NCBI GenBank assembly: GCA_963782465.1
Contig: CAWAJR010000005.1
Span: 868,001-932,000, forward strand
Source: JAODBJ01 sp963782465
Lineage (GTDB): Bacteria; Actinomycetota; Acidimicrobiia; IMCC26256; PALSA-610
DNA: 64,000 nucleotides
Direction of reading: 5' to 3'
Part shown: one piece after another, positions 17,607 through 25,986 of the stretch
How the letters are laid out: each line of letters begins with the position of its first letter
Numbering within the stretch: the first letter of the stretch is position 1
The notes under the pieces: model-generated
Seen by the model: the letters and a program-made list of their open reading frames with translations, nothing else
Databases searched by the model: none
Told to the model about the DNA's origin: nothing
Made by a program: the position numbers and the translations under genes

Positions 17607-18856
17607 TCGACCTCAAGCGGCTGCGTGAAGAAGACTCGTACCGCCACGGCATCGAACGCAAGCGGGTGCGTGACGGGCTCATCGACGAAGTACTCGACGT
17701 CGACGACGCGCGGGCGACGATCGCGCGTGAAGTACAAGACCTGCGCACCCGGCAGAACGCGGCGTCGAAGGAGATCGGGAAGGCCTCCGCCGACGAACGA
17801 CCCGCGAAGATCGAGGCGGCCGCGGCCCTCAAGGCCGAGTTGCAGGCCAAGGAGCCGGAACTCGCGGCGTTGGAGGCGCGGCTCAAGGAGTTGGCGCTCC
17901 AACTTCCCAACCCGGCCGACGCGTCGTGCCCCGACGGCGGCGAGGACGACTACACGGTGGCACGTGTGGTCGGCGAGCCGGTACCGCCACCGGCCTTCGA
18001 CCATGCCGACTTCGCCGAGCAGATGGGCTTCGTCGACGCCGAGCACGGCGCGCAGGCGAGCGGTTCACGGTTCGCGTACGTGATCCGCGAGGCGGTGATG
18101 GTCGAGTTCGCGCTTGTGCAGTGGGTGATGCGCCGTTTGGCGGCCGAAGGGTTCGCGCCGGTCGTCACGCCCGTGCTCGTGCGCGAGTCGACGATGGAAG
18201 AGGCCGGCTTCTTTCCCACCGACCGGGCGCAGGTCTACGACGTCGACGGCGGGGAACTCTTCCTCACCGGGACGAGCGAAGTGCCGCTCTCGGCGCTGCA
18301 CCGCGGCGAGGTGATCGATGCCAACGACCTGCCGCTGCGGTACGCGGGGTTCTCGACGAACTTCCGCCGCGAGGCCGGCACGTACGGGAAGGACACGCGG
18401 GGCATCTTTCGCGTCCACCAGTTCGACAAGGTGGAGATGTTCTCGTTCTGCGACCCCGACGCCAGTTGGGACGAGCACGAACGGCTCGTCGCGATCGAGG
18501 AGTCGATCGTGCGTGATCTCCAACTGCCGTACCGGGTCGTGAACGTGGCGGCTGGCGATCTGGGACCGGCGGCGGCGAAGAAGTACGACGTCGAGATCTG
18601 GCTGCCTTCGGAAGGCCGGTACCGCGAGTCGCACTCCTGCTCGAACTACCTCGAGTACTCCGCCCGCCGGTTGAACACGCGGGTGCGCGGCCCTGGCGGG
18701 AACCGGCTCGTGCACACCCTCAACGGCACCGCGTGCGCGGTGAGCCGGATGCTCGTCTTCCTCTTCGAGCACTACCAGGACGCCGGCGGCGCGTTCGTGG
18801 TGCCCGACGCACTCCGTCCCTTCACCGGCTTCGACCGGGTCGAAGCGCGCAAATAG
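17603..18856 (+). CDS. serS: Seryl-tRNA synthetase
   Basis: 417 residues. The N-terminal coiled-coil arm (about 25-100) binds the long variable arm of tRNA-Ser. Class II motifs are present: motif 2 around FSTNFRREAG and motif 3 near LNGTACAVSRML, with TGTSEVPL in the serine site. The start is a TTG in a TTGA overlap with pheA; it gives the expected N-terminus (M)IDLKRLREE, and no ATG or GTG alternative fits. A tRNA-Ser gene lies 1.3 kb downstream. Confidence 0.97.
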   Translation: MIDLKRLREEDSYRHGIERKRVRDGLIDEVLDVDDARATIAREVQDLRTRQNAASKEIGKASADERPAKIEAAAALKAELQAKEPELAALEARLKELALQLPNPADASCPDGGEDDYTVARVVGEPVPPPAFDHADFAEQMGFVDAEHGAQASGSRFAYVIREAVMVEFALVQWVMRRLAAEGFAPVVTPVLVRESTMEEAGFFPTDRAQVYDVDGGELFLTGTSEVPLSALHRGEVIDANDLPLRYAGFSTNFRREAGTYGKDTRGIFRVHQFDKVEMFSFCDPDASWDEHERLVAIEESIVRDLQLPYRVVNVAAGDLGPAAAKKYDVEIWLPSEGRYRESHSCSNYLEYSARRLNTRVRGPGGNRLVHTLNGTACAVSRMLVFLFEHYQDAGGAFVVPDALRPFTGFDRVEARK

Positions 18857-18870
18857 CCCGAACTTCGGGC
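18856..18870 (+). terminator. Short hairpin after serS
   Basis: GCCCGAA and TTCGGGC form perfect 7-bp arms around a single C, starting at the last base of the serS stop codon. No U-tract follows. A terminator is likely from its position, but the loop is too small unless the inner pairs open. Confidence 0.4.
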
Positions 18871-18970
18871 GGCGCGTCTTCCCCGCTTTTCAGTCTCGGC
18901 TGCGCTTCGTGCGACTCGCGGGCGATGTGACCGGAGGTGCCGCAGGCGCGGCCGCCGGAAGGATGATGTC

Positions 18971-20116
18971 GTGACGGCACAAACCGCAGTTTCCGGTACC
19001 CGCCGCGCCAAGCGTTCGGCCAAGCAGCCGCCGAGCCCGCTCCTCGAAACCGTCGCCGGTTTGCGGGCTGTCCTCGACGGCATGCAGGTGAACGTGTTCC
19101 TTGCCGACGCCGACCTACGGCTCGTCTACATCAACCCGCACGGGAGCCAGACGCTGAGCACGCTGGCCGGCGAGATCCGCAAGATGTTCCGCATCGGCAG
19201 CGACGAACTGCTGAACGGTTCGATCCACCGGTTCCACAAGGACCCCGGCCGGGTCGAGCGGATCCTCAAGGACCGTTCGATGATGCCGCACGAGGCGATG
19301 TTGTCGTTCGGCGAGGCGAAACTGCATGCCAACTTCAACCATGTGGTCGCAGCCGATGGCACGACAATCGGTTACCTCGCGACCTGGGAGAGCATCGCCG
19401 ACGAAGAACGCCAGGCGCGTGAGCTCGTCAACCACCTTGCCGCGGCTGCGGAAAATCTCTCCAACGTGAGCATCACGTTGAGCAGCGGCGCCGAGGAGAT
19501 GGCGGCGCAGGCGCAGTCGGTGGCGACGAGCACCGAAGAGATGTCGGCGACGATCTCGAACATCGCAGTCAGCGCGTCGGAAGCGGCGACGGTCGCTTCG
19601 GAAGGTGTGGAGCAGGCCGGCCAGACGCGCGCGGTGATCGACGGCCTCGGCGACAGCAGCGCCAAGATCGGTGACGTCACGCAACTCATCAGCTCCATCG
19701 CGAGCCAGACGAACCTGCTCGCGTTGAACGCGACGATCGAAGCGGCGCGCGCCGGGGAAGCCGGTCGCGGCTTCGCGGTCGTTGCCGGCGAGGTGAAGGA
19801 CCTCGCGAGCCAGACCGCCGCCGCGACCGACGACATTGCCCGCACCGTCGAGTCGATCACCGCCGGTGTGCGCGCCGCGGTGGATTCGATGGGCGCGGTG
19901 AGCCGGCTGATCGATCGGATGAGCGAACTGCAGGTCACGATCGCGGCCGCGGTCGAACAGCAGAGCGTCGCGGTGAACGAGGTGACCGCGAACGTCGGCG
20001 GTGTCGCCGTCGCGGCATCGGAGTCGGCTCGCGCGGCGACGACGGTGCAGGACATGGCGGCCCAGGTCACCGAACAGACGTTGCACGTGCGGTCGCTTCT
20101 TCTCACCGACGGATGA
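18971..20116 (+). CDS. Soluble methyl-accepting chemotaxis-type protein with PAS-like domain
   Basis: 381 residues. A PAS-like domain (about 28-140: GMQVNVFLADADLRLVYIN, GYLATWESI) is followed by a long MCP signalling coiled coil with the hairpin tip ISSIASQTNLLALNATIEAA and the GRGFAVVAGEVKDLA region. No membrane helix is visible, so it should be a cytoplasmic receptor. No other chemotaxis gene lies in the window. GTG 18971 is the only plausible start. The PAS part may bind a small ligand or heme, as in related soluble receptors. Confidence 0.9.
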   Translation: MTAQTAVSGTRRAKRSAKQPPSPLLETVAGLRAVLDGMQVNVFLADADLRLVYINPHGSQTLSTLAGEIRKMFRIGSDELLNGSIHRFHKDPGRVERILKDRSMMPHEAMLSFGEAKLHANFNHVVAADGTTIGYLATWESIADEERQARELVNHLAAAAENLSNVSITLSSGAEEMAAQAQSVATSTEEMSATISNIAVSASEAATVASEGVEQAGQTRAVIDGLGDSSAKIGDVTQLISSIASQTNLLALNATIEAARAGEAGRGFAVVAGEVKDLASQTAAATDDIARTVESITAGVRAAVDSMGAVSRLIDRMSELQVTIAAAVEQQSVAVNEVTANVGGVAVAASESARAATTVQDMAAQVTEQTLHVRSLLLTDG

Positions 20117-20130
20117 GTACGGTTGGCGCC

Positions 20131-20214
20131 GGAGGGATGCCGGAGCGGCCGAACGGGGGAGTCTTGAAAACTCCTGGGTGATGAGCCCCGCGGGTTCGAA
20201 TCCCGCTCCCTCCG
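20131..20214 (+). tRNA. tRNA-Ser (anticodon UGA)
   Basis: A class II tRNA. Acceptor GGAGGGA pairs with UCCCUCC, the anticodon stem GGAGU/ACUCC encloses CUUGAAA with anticodon UGA (20165-20167), followed by a long variable arm and T-loop GGTTCGAATCC. CCA is not encoded. Confidence 0.97.
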
Positions 20215-20253
20215 CTCCGGTCCGGGCCGCATTGTGGCCCGATCGAGCTTCCC

Positions 20254-21174
20254 TCAGATTTCCCCGCGCCGCGCGTCGCGCCACGGTGCCGGGTCGAGCG
20301 ACGGGTACCGGGCTGCCACACCGGCGAGGGTCTCGGGTGTCCAGTACGGATCGCCGGGTTTCGGGAAGCCGAGCGCGTCGAGCTGGCGCGGGGTGGCGTG
20401 GCGCATGAACCGGTCCCAGGCGCGCTGGTCGCCGCGGGCGGGGAAGGCGTGGTAGCCGATCCAGTCGGTCCCGGCCGGTTTGAAGGCGACCGCGAGCATG
20501 AAACGCGCGGTCCGGGGCGTTTCCATCGGCACCCCCCGGTGGAAGGCGTCGGGGCGGTACACGAGTACCGATCCGGCCGGCCCCGAGGCGGGCTCTTCGA
20601 GTTCGTAGAGGTGCGCGTACTCCTCGAGGTGCAGGTACCTGCGCTCGATCGGGATGCCGGCGGTGTGTTCGCGCGAGACCATGCGCGTCGCGCCCGACGA
20701 AGGGGTGACGTCGGTGAGGTAGACGAACGTTTCGAGGTGCTGGTAGCCGACGTCGGTGCGGGGCACGACGAGCGTGTGGTTGCCGTAGTCGACGTGCAGG
20801 AGCTGGTCGTAGTCGGGCGCGCCGTCGGCGTACTTCGCGATGGCCATCGCCTGGTAGACGCGGAAATCGTCGGTTTCCAGCAGCGTCCCGGCGAGATCGA
20901 GCATCGCGTCGTGCAGCGCGACGCGGTTCAGCGCCTCCTGATCGAACGGGAACTGAGGTCGCGGCGCGCCCTCCTCGCTGAAGAACGGGGCGTTGCGGTC
21001 GGGGTCGACGCCGTCGGCGAACTCGTCGGCGGTGGGGAACAGGTCGGGAAGCGCGCGCTGCGCGTCGGCGAGATCGGCGGGCGGGATCACGCCCTCGACG
21101 ACGCACCACCCGTCACGGTCCCATCGCCGCTTGTACTCGGCCGGTGAAGGCGACGTCGCCGACGGGGGAACCAC
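20254..21174 (-). CDS. Phytanoyl-CoA dioxygenase (PhyH) family protein
   Basis: 306 residues. Fe(II)/2-oxoglutarate features: HVDYG gives the HxD pair, and the distal His is in DAFHRGVP, followed by an Arg for 2-oxoglutarate. The N-terminus YKRRWDRDGWCVVEGVI is typical of PhyH proteins. It hydroxylates an unknown small molecule. GTG 21174 is supported by TAACGT (21181-21186, minus strand), 7 bases upstream. Confidence 0.85.
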   Translation of the reverse strand: MVPPSATSPSPAEYKRRWDRDGWCVVEGVIPPADLADAQRALPDLFPTADEFADGVDPDRNAPFFSEEGAPRPQFPFDQEALNRVALHDAMLDLAGTLLETDDFRVYQAMAIAKYADGAPDYDQLLHVDYGNHTLVVPRTDVGYQHLETFVYLTDVTPSSGATRMVSREHTAGIPIERRYLHLEEYAHLYELEEPASGPAGSVLVYRPDAFHRGVPMETPRTARFMLAVAFKPAGTDWIGYHAFPARGDQRAWDRFMRHATPRQLDALGFPKPGDPYWTPETLAGVAARYPSLDPAPWRDARRGEI

Positions 21175-21228
21175 GAGTCGACGTTACTTCCGCGCGCCCG
21201 CGGCCGCCGGTGCTGCGACACTTTCGCC

Positions 21229-21591
21229 GTGGTGACCATCGACGACGTGCGCGCGTTCGCGCTCACGTTGCCCCGCACGACGGAAGGCATGGTGCGCGAC
21301 CGCGTGCGGTTCCGCATCGGGCGCATCGTGTACGCCGGTTTCTCCCGCGACGAGACGATCATGGGGTTCGGGTTCCCGAAGGAGGAGCGCGACGCGCTCG
21401 TTGCCGCGGAACCGTACAAGTTCAGCCTGCCGCGCCCGTCGGACCTTCGTTACAACTGGGTGCACGTGCGGCTCGACGCGATCGACGAGCAGGAGATGCG
21501 CGAACTCGTGCTCGACGCCTGGCGGATGTGCGTCCCGAAGCGGGTCGCGGCCGAATACGAGGCGCGAGGTGGCCGGGCGCCGGGCGGCTGA
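21229..21591 (+). CDS. MmcQ/YjbR family protein
   Basis: 120 residues, the size of the YjbR DNA-binding-like family. Typical elements are IDDVRAFALTLPRTTE at the N-terminus, a central beta region (VRFRIGRIVYAGFSRDE) and the C-terminal WVHVRLDAIDEQEMRELVLDAWRMCVPKR split over two helices. The cellular role is unknown. It is divergent from the PhyH gene. GTG 21229 or 21232 may be the start; GACACT lies 7 bases before 21229. Confidence 0.75.
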   Translation: MVTIDDVRAFALTLPRTTEGMVRDRVRFRIGRIVYAGFSRDETIMGFGFPKEERDALVAAEPYKFSLPRPSDLRYNWVHVRLDAIDEQEMRELVLDAWRMCVPKRVAAEYEARGGRAPGG

Positions 21592-21672
21592 TTCGAGACG
21601 CGGCGATGAGTTCCGGGCGTCTCCACGGTCCAACCATCAGCGGGTGAGAAGCACGCGCGGCGAGGAGCCGGG

Positions 21673-22011
21673 ATGGTCACCGCTGGTGGGTCGGGGGCAG
21701 GCTCGTGGGCCGTCGTGCTCTGCGCCCCGGGCACGGTCGAGATCGAGATCTTGCACGGCGACCACGATCGGCTCCCCGATCTCACGGTGATCGACACGCT
21801 CGCCAAACTGCAGCTGGTCGCGAACCGGCTCGGGTGGTCGCTTCGGCTGCGCGGCTCGTGCGACGACTTGCGAGCGTTGCTCGACTTCTGCGGGCTGGCC
21901 GCCACCGTCGCCGACGAGGTGGCCCTAGGTGTCGAGGTGGTCGGGGAAACCGAACGCGGCGAACAGCTCGGGGTAGAGGAAGTGGTGGAGCCCGGAGATC
22001 CGATCGCCTGA
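21673..22011 (+). CDS. STAS-like small protein, convergently overlapping the sigma gene
   Basis: 112 residues. The core LTVIDTLAKLQLVANRLGWSL followed by LRALLDFCGLA resembles a STAS domain (anti-anti-sigma type fold). The last 87 bp overlap the 3' end of the opposite-strand sigma gene, so the acidic tail is antisense to the sigma C-terminus. I recall similar overlaps beside SigG-like genes in other actinobacteria, but cannot verify this here. ATG 21673 has no strong Shine-Dalgarno sequence. Confidence 0.6.
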   Translation: MVTAGGSGAGSWAVVLCAPGTVEIEILHGDHDRLPDLTVIDTLAKLQLVANRLGWSLRLRGSCDDLRALLDFCGLAATVADEVALGVEVVGETERGEQLGVEEVVEPGDPIA

Positions 22012-22921
22012 GACCTCGATCACCTGGATCGCGAACGGCCGGAGCGTGCCGTCGCCTGCCGGCTTGTACGCGCCGAACGCCGCGCAACCGTTCGCAGTCG
22101 TGGCCAGCAGCCGCGAACCTTCGCACCCGGCGCCCTGCCCCACGTACCACTTCGCGATCTCGGTGGTGCCCTGCAGCCAGAGCTCGAAAGGCGGCATCGA
22201 GAACTTCGCGTCTTCGTGGAGGAGCGCGACGAGCGATTCGATGTCGTAACGTTCGAACGCGTCGACGTAACGCCGGAGCAAGGCTTCCTGTTCCGGGCCG
22301 ACCACACTGGGTGTGTCGTCGTCGAGGCCCGAGGTGGCGAGCGTCGCGCGCGCTCGCTGGAGCGCGCTGTTCACCGACGCGACCGACGTCTCGAGCAGTT
22401 CGGCGACCTCGGTCGCCTGCCATCGCAGCACCTCGCGCAGGATCAGCACCGCGCGTTGTTTCGCGGGGAGGCGCTGCAACGCGGCGACGAACGCGAGGCG
22501 GATGGTCTCGCGGGCTTCGGTGAGTTCCGCCGGGTCGGAAGTGTCGGGTACGACCCACGCGTCGGGAATGGGCTGCACCCAGTTGTGCTCATTGACCATC
22601 GGGCCGAGCTGCGTGTCGGCCGGCGACGACGGCCCGAGGTCCATGGGGCGGGCGCGCCGCTGCGGGCCGCGCAACATGTCGAGGCAGACATTGGTCGCGA
22701 TGCGGTACAGCCACGACCGCAACGACGACCGGCCCTCGAACCGGTCGATGCTGCGCCACGCCGCGCACCATCGTCTCCTGCACCGCGTCTTCGGCCTCGA
22801 AGCCTGAGCCGAGCATCCGGTAGCAGTAGGCGGTGAGTTCACGGCGATGCGATTCGATTTCGCGCTGCACCGCGTCGGTCGGCGGAGGCGCGAGGTCGGT
22901 GTTGGTGCTGGGACGGGTCAC
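21925..22921 (-). pseudogene. ECF RNA polymerase sigma factor (SigG/TIGR02960-like), one frameshift
   Basis: About 332 residues if repaired. Frame one gives regions up to AEDAVQETMVRG; the second frame continues WRSIDRFEGRSSLRSWLYR with sigma region 2, region 4 (AVLILREVLRWQATEVAELL) and a C-terminal SnoaL-like domain (about 205-332). The frames join if one G is removed near 22758-22766, where CGCGGCG is read instead of CGCGCG on the minus strand. Apart from that both parts are intact and conserved, so it is either a recent mutation or a sequence error. TAGCCT lies 7 bases before GTG 22921. Confidence 0.85.
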
Positions 22922-22984
22922 GATCACAGGCTAGAGATCTCGCCTCGGCGCCGCACGGGCCCCGCTCTCGAGGTCAGCCGGGGG

Positions 22985-23401
22985 TCAATGCCAGTGCCGG
23001 GCACCGTGCGCCAGCGCGATGAACTCGTCGCGGGTGGCGTCGGTGACGCCACCGTCGACCCGGAAATCGGCCCGAACCTCGGCCGCAATACCGCCGTCGT
23101 CCAGGCCGGGGCGCACCCGGACCCGGATCGCCATCGTGAACCGGTCGGGGAAGATCTCGACGACACCGGCCGAGACGGTCGCGTCTTCGTTGCCGGCAGC
23201 CGGGACGCCGCGCTGGAACACGATCGGGAGCATTTCGGTGGTCCCGGGCCGGAGCGTGTGGCACTCGGCGAAGTAGGCGTCGCGCGCCGCTTCGACGATG
23301 CGCTCGATCGCGGCCGCGTGCAGCAATCCGTCGGTGTCGGTGTCGTGGTTGTCGAGGGGCACCGTCAGGTACACGGGCCACGGGCTGCTGATGGAACTCA
23401 C
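22985..23401 (-). CDS. Hot-dog fold thioesterase-like protein
   Basis: 138 residues. The N-terminal YLTVPLDNHDTDTDGLLH followed by AAAIERIVEAARDAYF resembles acyl-CoA thioesterases of the hot-dog fold (strand, Asp-containing loop, long central helix). The catalytic residue assignment is uncertain. GTG 23401 is chosen because GATACT (23408-23413, minus strand) sits 7 bases upstream. Possible alternative: a MaoC/FabZ-like hydratase. Confidence 0.6.
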   Translation of the reverse strand: MSSISSPWPVYLTVPLDNHDTDTDGLLHAAAIERIVEAARDAYFAECHTLRPGTTEMLPIVFQRGVPAAGNEDATVSAGVVEIFPDRFTMAIRVRVRPGLDDGGIAAEVRADFRVDGGVTDATRDEFIALAHGARHWH

Positions 23402-23507
23402 GCGGCCAGTATCTCGCCCGCGGCCCACCGGCCGCCGCGGTTTTCCGGCGGCCCGCCCGGCCGTCGGGCGGGCCGAACACCGCCGTTCCGCGGCGTATCG
23501 TCTGGGC

Positions 23508-24425
23508 GTGCTCGAGGAGATCGCCCGCAACAAGCGCCGCAGCGTGCTGGTCATCGCGCTCTTCATCCTCGTGTGGGTCGGTATCGGCGTACTGCTCGGT
23601 GCCGTGTTCGGCGGCGCGTCGCGCGGATCGGCGATCGCGACCGGGGCGATCGTCGCCTTGGTGTTCGCGGCGTTCGGCGCCGCGTTCGCGCTGATGTCGG
23701 GTACCGGCCTCGTGCTGTCGGTGGCGGGTGCGAGACCGGCCGACCCCGCCCAGTACCAGCAGTTGCACAACGTCGTGGAGGAAATGTCGATCGCTTCGGG
23801 CTTGCCGAAACCGCAGGTCTACGTGATCGACGACCCGTCGCCGAACGCGTTCGCCACCGGTGTGAGCCCCAACAAGGCCGCGATCACCGCGACGACGGGG
23901 CTGCTGGCGATGATGCACCGCGACGAGCTCGAGGGTGTCATCAGCCACGAGATGAGCCACATCAAGAACTACGACGTGCGCCTCATCCTCGTCGTCACGA
24001 CGCTCATCGGTTTCGCGGCGCTGCTCGCCAGCTTGGTCTGGCGCTCGGCGTTGTTCACCCGGCCCCGCGGGCGCGACGGTGAACAGGTCGTGCTCGTCGT
24101 GATGCTGGCGGGCGCGTTGCTGAGCGTCGTCGCGTTCATCGTCGGCCCGCTCATCCAGTTCGCACTCTCACGCTCCCGGGAAGAACTCGCCGACGTGACC
24201 GGTGTTGAGCTCACCCGGAACCCCGAGGGGTTGATCCACGCGTTGCAGAAGTTGCAGCAGAACGACAAGCCGTTCGCCAACTTCAACCACGCCACCGCCG
24301 CCATGTGCATCGACGACCCGCTGCAGCATCACGAAGGTTGGATGCACCGCCTCTTCGACACGCACCCACCGCTCGAGGAGCGCATCGCGATCCTGCAGAA
24401 GATCGCCCAGGGCCAGGCCGCGTAG
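23508..24425 (+). CDS. htpX: HtpX-like membrane zinc metalloprotease
   Basis: 305 residues of the M48 family. Two membrane helices at the N-terminus (about 12-32 and 43-72) precede the zinc motif HEMSH (147-151), then two more helices and a third-ligand region (REELADV). It degrades damaged membrane proteins, with its active site at the cytoplasmic side. GTG 23508 is 7 bases after TATCGT (23496-23501), a leaderless-type promoter, and excludes the longer frame. Confidence 0.92.
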   Translation: MLEEIARNKRRSVLVIALFILVWVGIGVLLGAVFGGASRGSAIATGAIVALVFAAFGAAFALMSGTGLVLSVAGARPADPAQYQQLHNVVEEMSIASGLPKPQVYVIDDPSPNAFATGVSPNKAAITATTGLLAMMHRDELEGVISHEMSHIKNYDVRLILVVTTLIGFAALLASLVWRSALFTRPRGRDGEQVVLVVMLAGALLSVVAFIVGPLIQFALSRSREELADVTGVELTRNPEGLIHALQKLQQNDKPFANFNHATAAMCIDDPLQHHEGWMHRLFDTHPPLEERIAILQKIAQGQAA

Positions 24426-24467
24426 ACCCGCTGGGTCGCCGCCGGGTCGGGGTTGGGTGCGGTGGCC

Positions 24468-25124
24468 CTAGAGCGCGGCGATTGTTGCCGCGTGCAGTTG
24501 CTTCTTGATGGCGCGCACGACCTTGGGTTGTTTGCCGGTCCAGGGCGCGGCGAGTTCGAGTGCGCGCCGCAGCAGGTCGGCCTCGCTCGCCGCCGCGTCG
24601 ACCACGCCCGCTTCCAACGCGGCGGCGGCGTCGTAGCGGCGGCCCGTGAGCATGGCGTGTTGCGCGGTCCGCGCCGGGAGCCGGGTGGTGACCAACGCGA
24701 GCATGAACGGTGCGAACGACATGCCGAGGTCGACCTCGGGGAGGCACCACCAACCGCGATCCGCGCGCATCACCTGCTGATCACACGCGATCGCGGTCAT
24801 CGCGCCGATGCCGAACGCGTGGCCGTTCACGGCGGCGACCGTCGGCGCGGGGAACACCAGGATGCGCGCGAGGAGCCGGCACGCGCGATCGATGAACGGC
24901 CCGAGGGTCTCGCCGGACAGCGAGCCGAGGAACTCGAGGTCGAACCCGTTCGAGAAGAACTTCCCGGTCGCAGTGATCACCACTGCACCGCCCGAATCCT
25001 CGGCTTCGAGTTCCGACAGCAGGCCGTCGAACGTCGCGATGAACGTGTCGTCGAAGAGGTTCGGCCCGTCGCCGAGGTGGATGATCCGCGCGCCATCGGT
25101 GCGTTCGAGGTGCGGGCTGTTCAT
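24468..25124 (-). CDS. Enoyl-CoA hydratase/isomerase family protein
   Basis: 218 residues, a short crotonase. Oxyanion-hole segments GKFFSNGFDLEFL and VAAVNGHAFGIGAMTAIACD are present, followed by LPEVDLGMSFAPF. The usual catalytic Glu pair is not obvious, so it may be an isomerase-type (delta3-delta2) enzyme. The ATG overlaps the tetR stop (ATGA), so it is co-transcribed with its regulator. Confidence 0.85.
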   Translation of the reverse strand: MNSPHLERTDGARIIHLGDGPNLFDDTFIATFDGLLSELEAEDSGGAVVITATGKFFSNGFDLEFLGSLSGETLGPFIDRACRLLARILVFPAPTVAAVNGHAFGIGAMTAIACDQQVMRADRGWWCLPEVDLGMSFAPFMLALVTTRLPARTAQHAMLTGRRYDAAAALEAGVVDAAASEADLLRRALELAAPWTGKQPKVVRAIKKQLHAATIAAL

Positions 25125-25852
25125 GCGTCCTCCTCGCCGGGAACGCGGTCGCGCAGACCGATGTCGTACGCCGCGCCGCGCATCTGGTGATCGAACCACG
25201 TCGGGTAGTCGCCGATCACATTGTTGAGGTGGCCGAACAACTCGAAGCTGATCGCGCCGACGAGGAGGGTCCACGCGACGAGGACGCGCGCGGTCGCGTC
25301 GTCGCTCGTGACGAAGCCGCCGGTGTGCCGCAGCGCCTCGAGGTCGGCATGGAGCACGGCGGGGACCGCCACCGCCGCGTGCGGCGCCACGATGTCGTCG
25401 TTCGTGATCGCGTCGCGCACGACCCCGAGAAAGACTCCCGGCAGGCGCGCCGCGGCGCCGATCGTGTCGGTCGGCGCGCGGTAGCCGGGCACCGGGCTGC
25501 CGTACACGAGGGCGTACTCCTGCTCGTGCTGCAGCGCCCAGTCGCGCACCGCATGGCACAACGCGAGCCAGCGGCCGAACGGGGTGACCGTCGCGGCCGA
25601 GGCATCGGTCTGTTCCGCGAGGTCGCCGAGCGCGTTGTAGGTGTCGACGATGAGCGCAGTGAGCAGGTCGTCGCGGCTGGGGAAGTAGCGGTAGATCGCC
25701 GACGACACCATGCCGAGTTCCCGGGCGATTGCCCGGAGCGAGAGGGCGGCCGCGCCGACTTCGGCGAGTTGGCGCCGTGCCGCGTCCTTGATCTCGGCCA
25801 CCAGCGTGGCCCGCGCCCGCGCCCGGGCGGTCTGGGTTGCTCCGTTGGTCAC
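25121..25852 (-). CDS. TetR-family transcriptional regulator
   Basis: 243 residues. The N-terminal HTH (about 25-60) reads LSLRAIARELGMVSSAIYRYF, followed by a C-terminal ligand-binding domain resembling the WHG/TetR_C_33 type. It is divergent from the DDN-like gene, and the intergenic space has a large palindrome that should be its operator. GTG 25852 is preferred; an AAGACT hexamer at 25859-25864 (minus strand) is placed for a leaderless transcript. The operon includes the crotonase, so the effector may be an acyl-CoA. Confidence 0.9.
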   Translation of the reverse strand: MTNGATQTARARARATLVAEIKDAARRQLAEVGAAALSLRAIARELGMVSSAIYRYFPSRDDLLTALIVDTYNALGDLAEQTDASAATVTPFGRWLALCHAVRDWALQHEQEYALVYGSPVPGYRAPTDTIGAAARLPGVFLGVVRDAITNDDIVAPHAAVAVPAVLHADLEALRHTGGFVTSDDATARVLVAWTLLVGAISFELFGHLNNVIGDYPTWFDHQMRGAAYDIGLRDRVPGEEDA

Positions 25853-25878
25853 GACCGCAGTCTTCCGAGAGCACCGAT

Positions 25879-25907
25879 CTGTGTCAAGAGCAATGCTCTT
25901 GACACAG
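25879..25907. promoter_or_regulatory. Perfect 29-bp palindromic operator between tetR and DDN-like gene
   Basis: Arms CTGTGTCAAGAGCA (25879-25892) and TGCTCTTGACACAG (25894-25907) around a single A. The core GAGCA-N-TGCTC recurs downstream. Each arm contains a TTGACA -35 hexamer, one facing each gene, so repressor binding would shut both promoters. Confidence 0.8.
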
Positions 25908-25927
25908 CCCCGACGCTCGTGCATACT
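25899..25927 (+). promoter_or_regulatory. Sigma70-type promoter of the DDN-like gene
   Basis: TTGACA (25899-25904), 17-bp spacer, CATACT (25922-25927). The expected start is near 25934, giving a leader of about 50 nt before the AGGGGAG Shine-Dalgarno sequence and ATG 25987. The -35 box is inside the palindromic operator. Confidence 0.65.
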
Positions 25928-25936
25928 GCAAAGCGA

Positions 25937-25966
25937 GAGCACTGCTCACAAACAAGAGCAGTGCAC
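25937..25966. promoter_or_regulatory. Two further operator copies, downstream of the promoter
   Basis: GAGCACTGCTC (25937-25947) is a perfect copy of the GAGCA-N-TGCTC core, and GAGCAGTGCAC (25956-25966) is an imperfect one. Both lie after the predicted transcript start, suited to cooperative repression or a roadblock. Confidence 0.55.
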
Positions 25967-25986
25967 CGATCCAAGGGGAGCGAGCC

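Noticed and set aside
18857..18970. Riboswitch in the serS-MCP gap
   Set aside because: Only a short GCCCGAA hairpin; no conserved aptamer pattern recognised.
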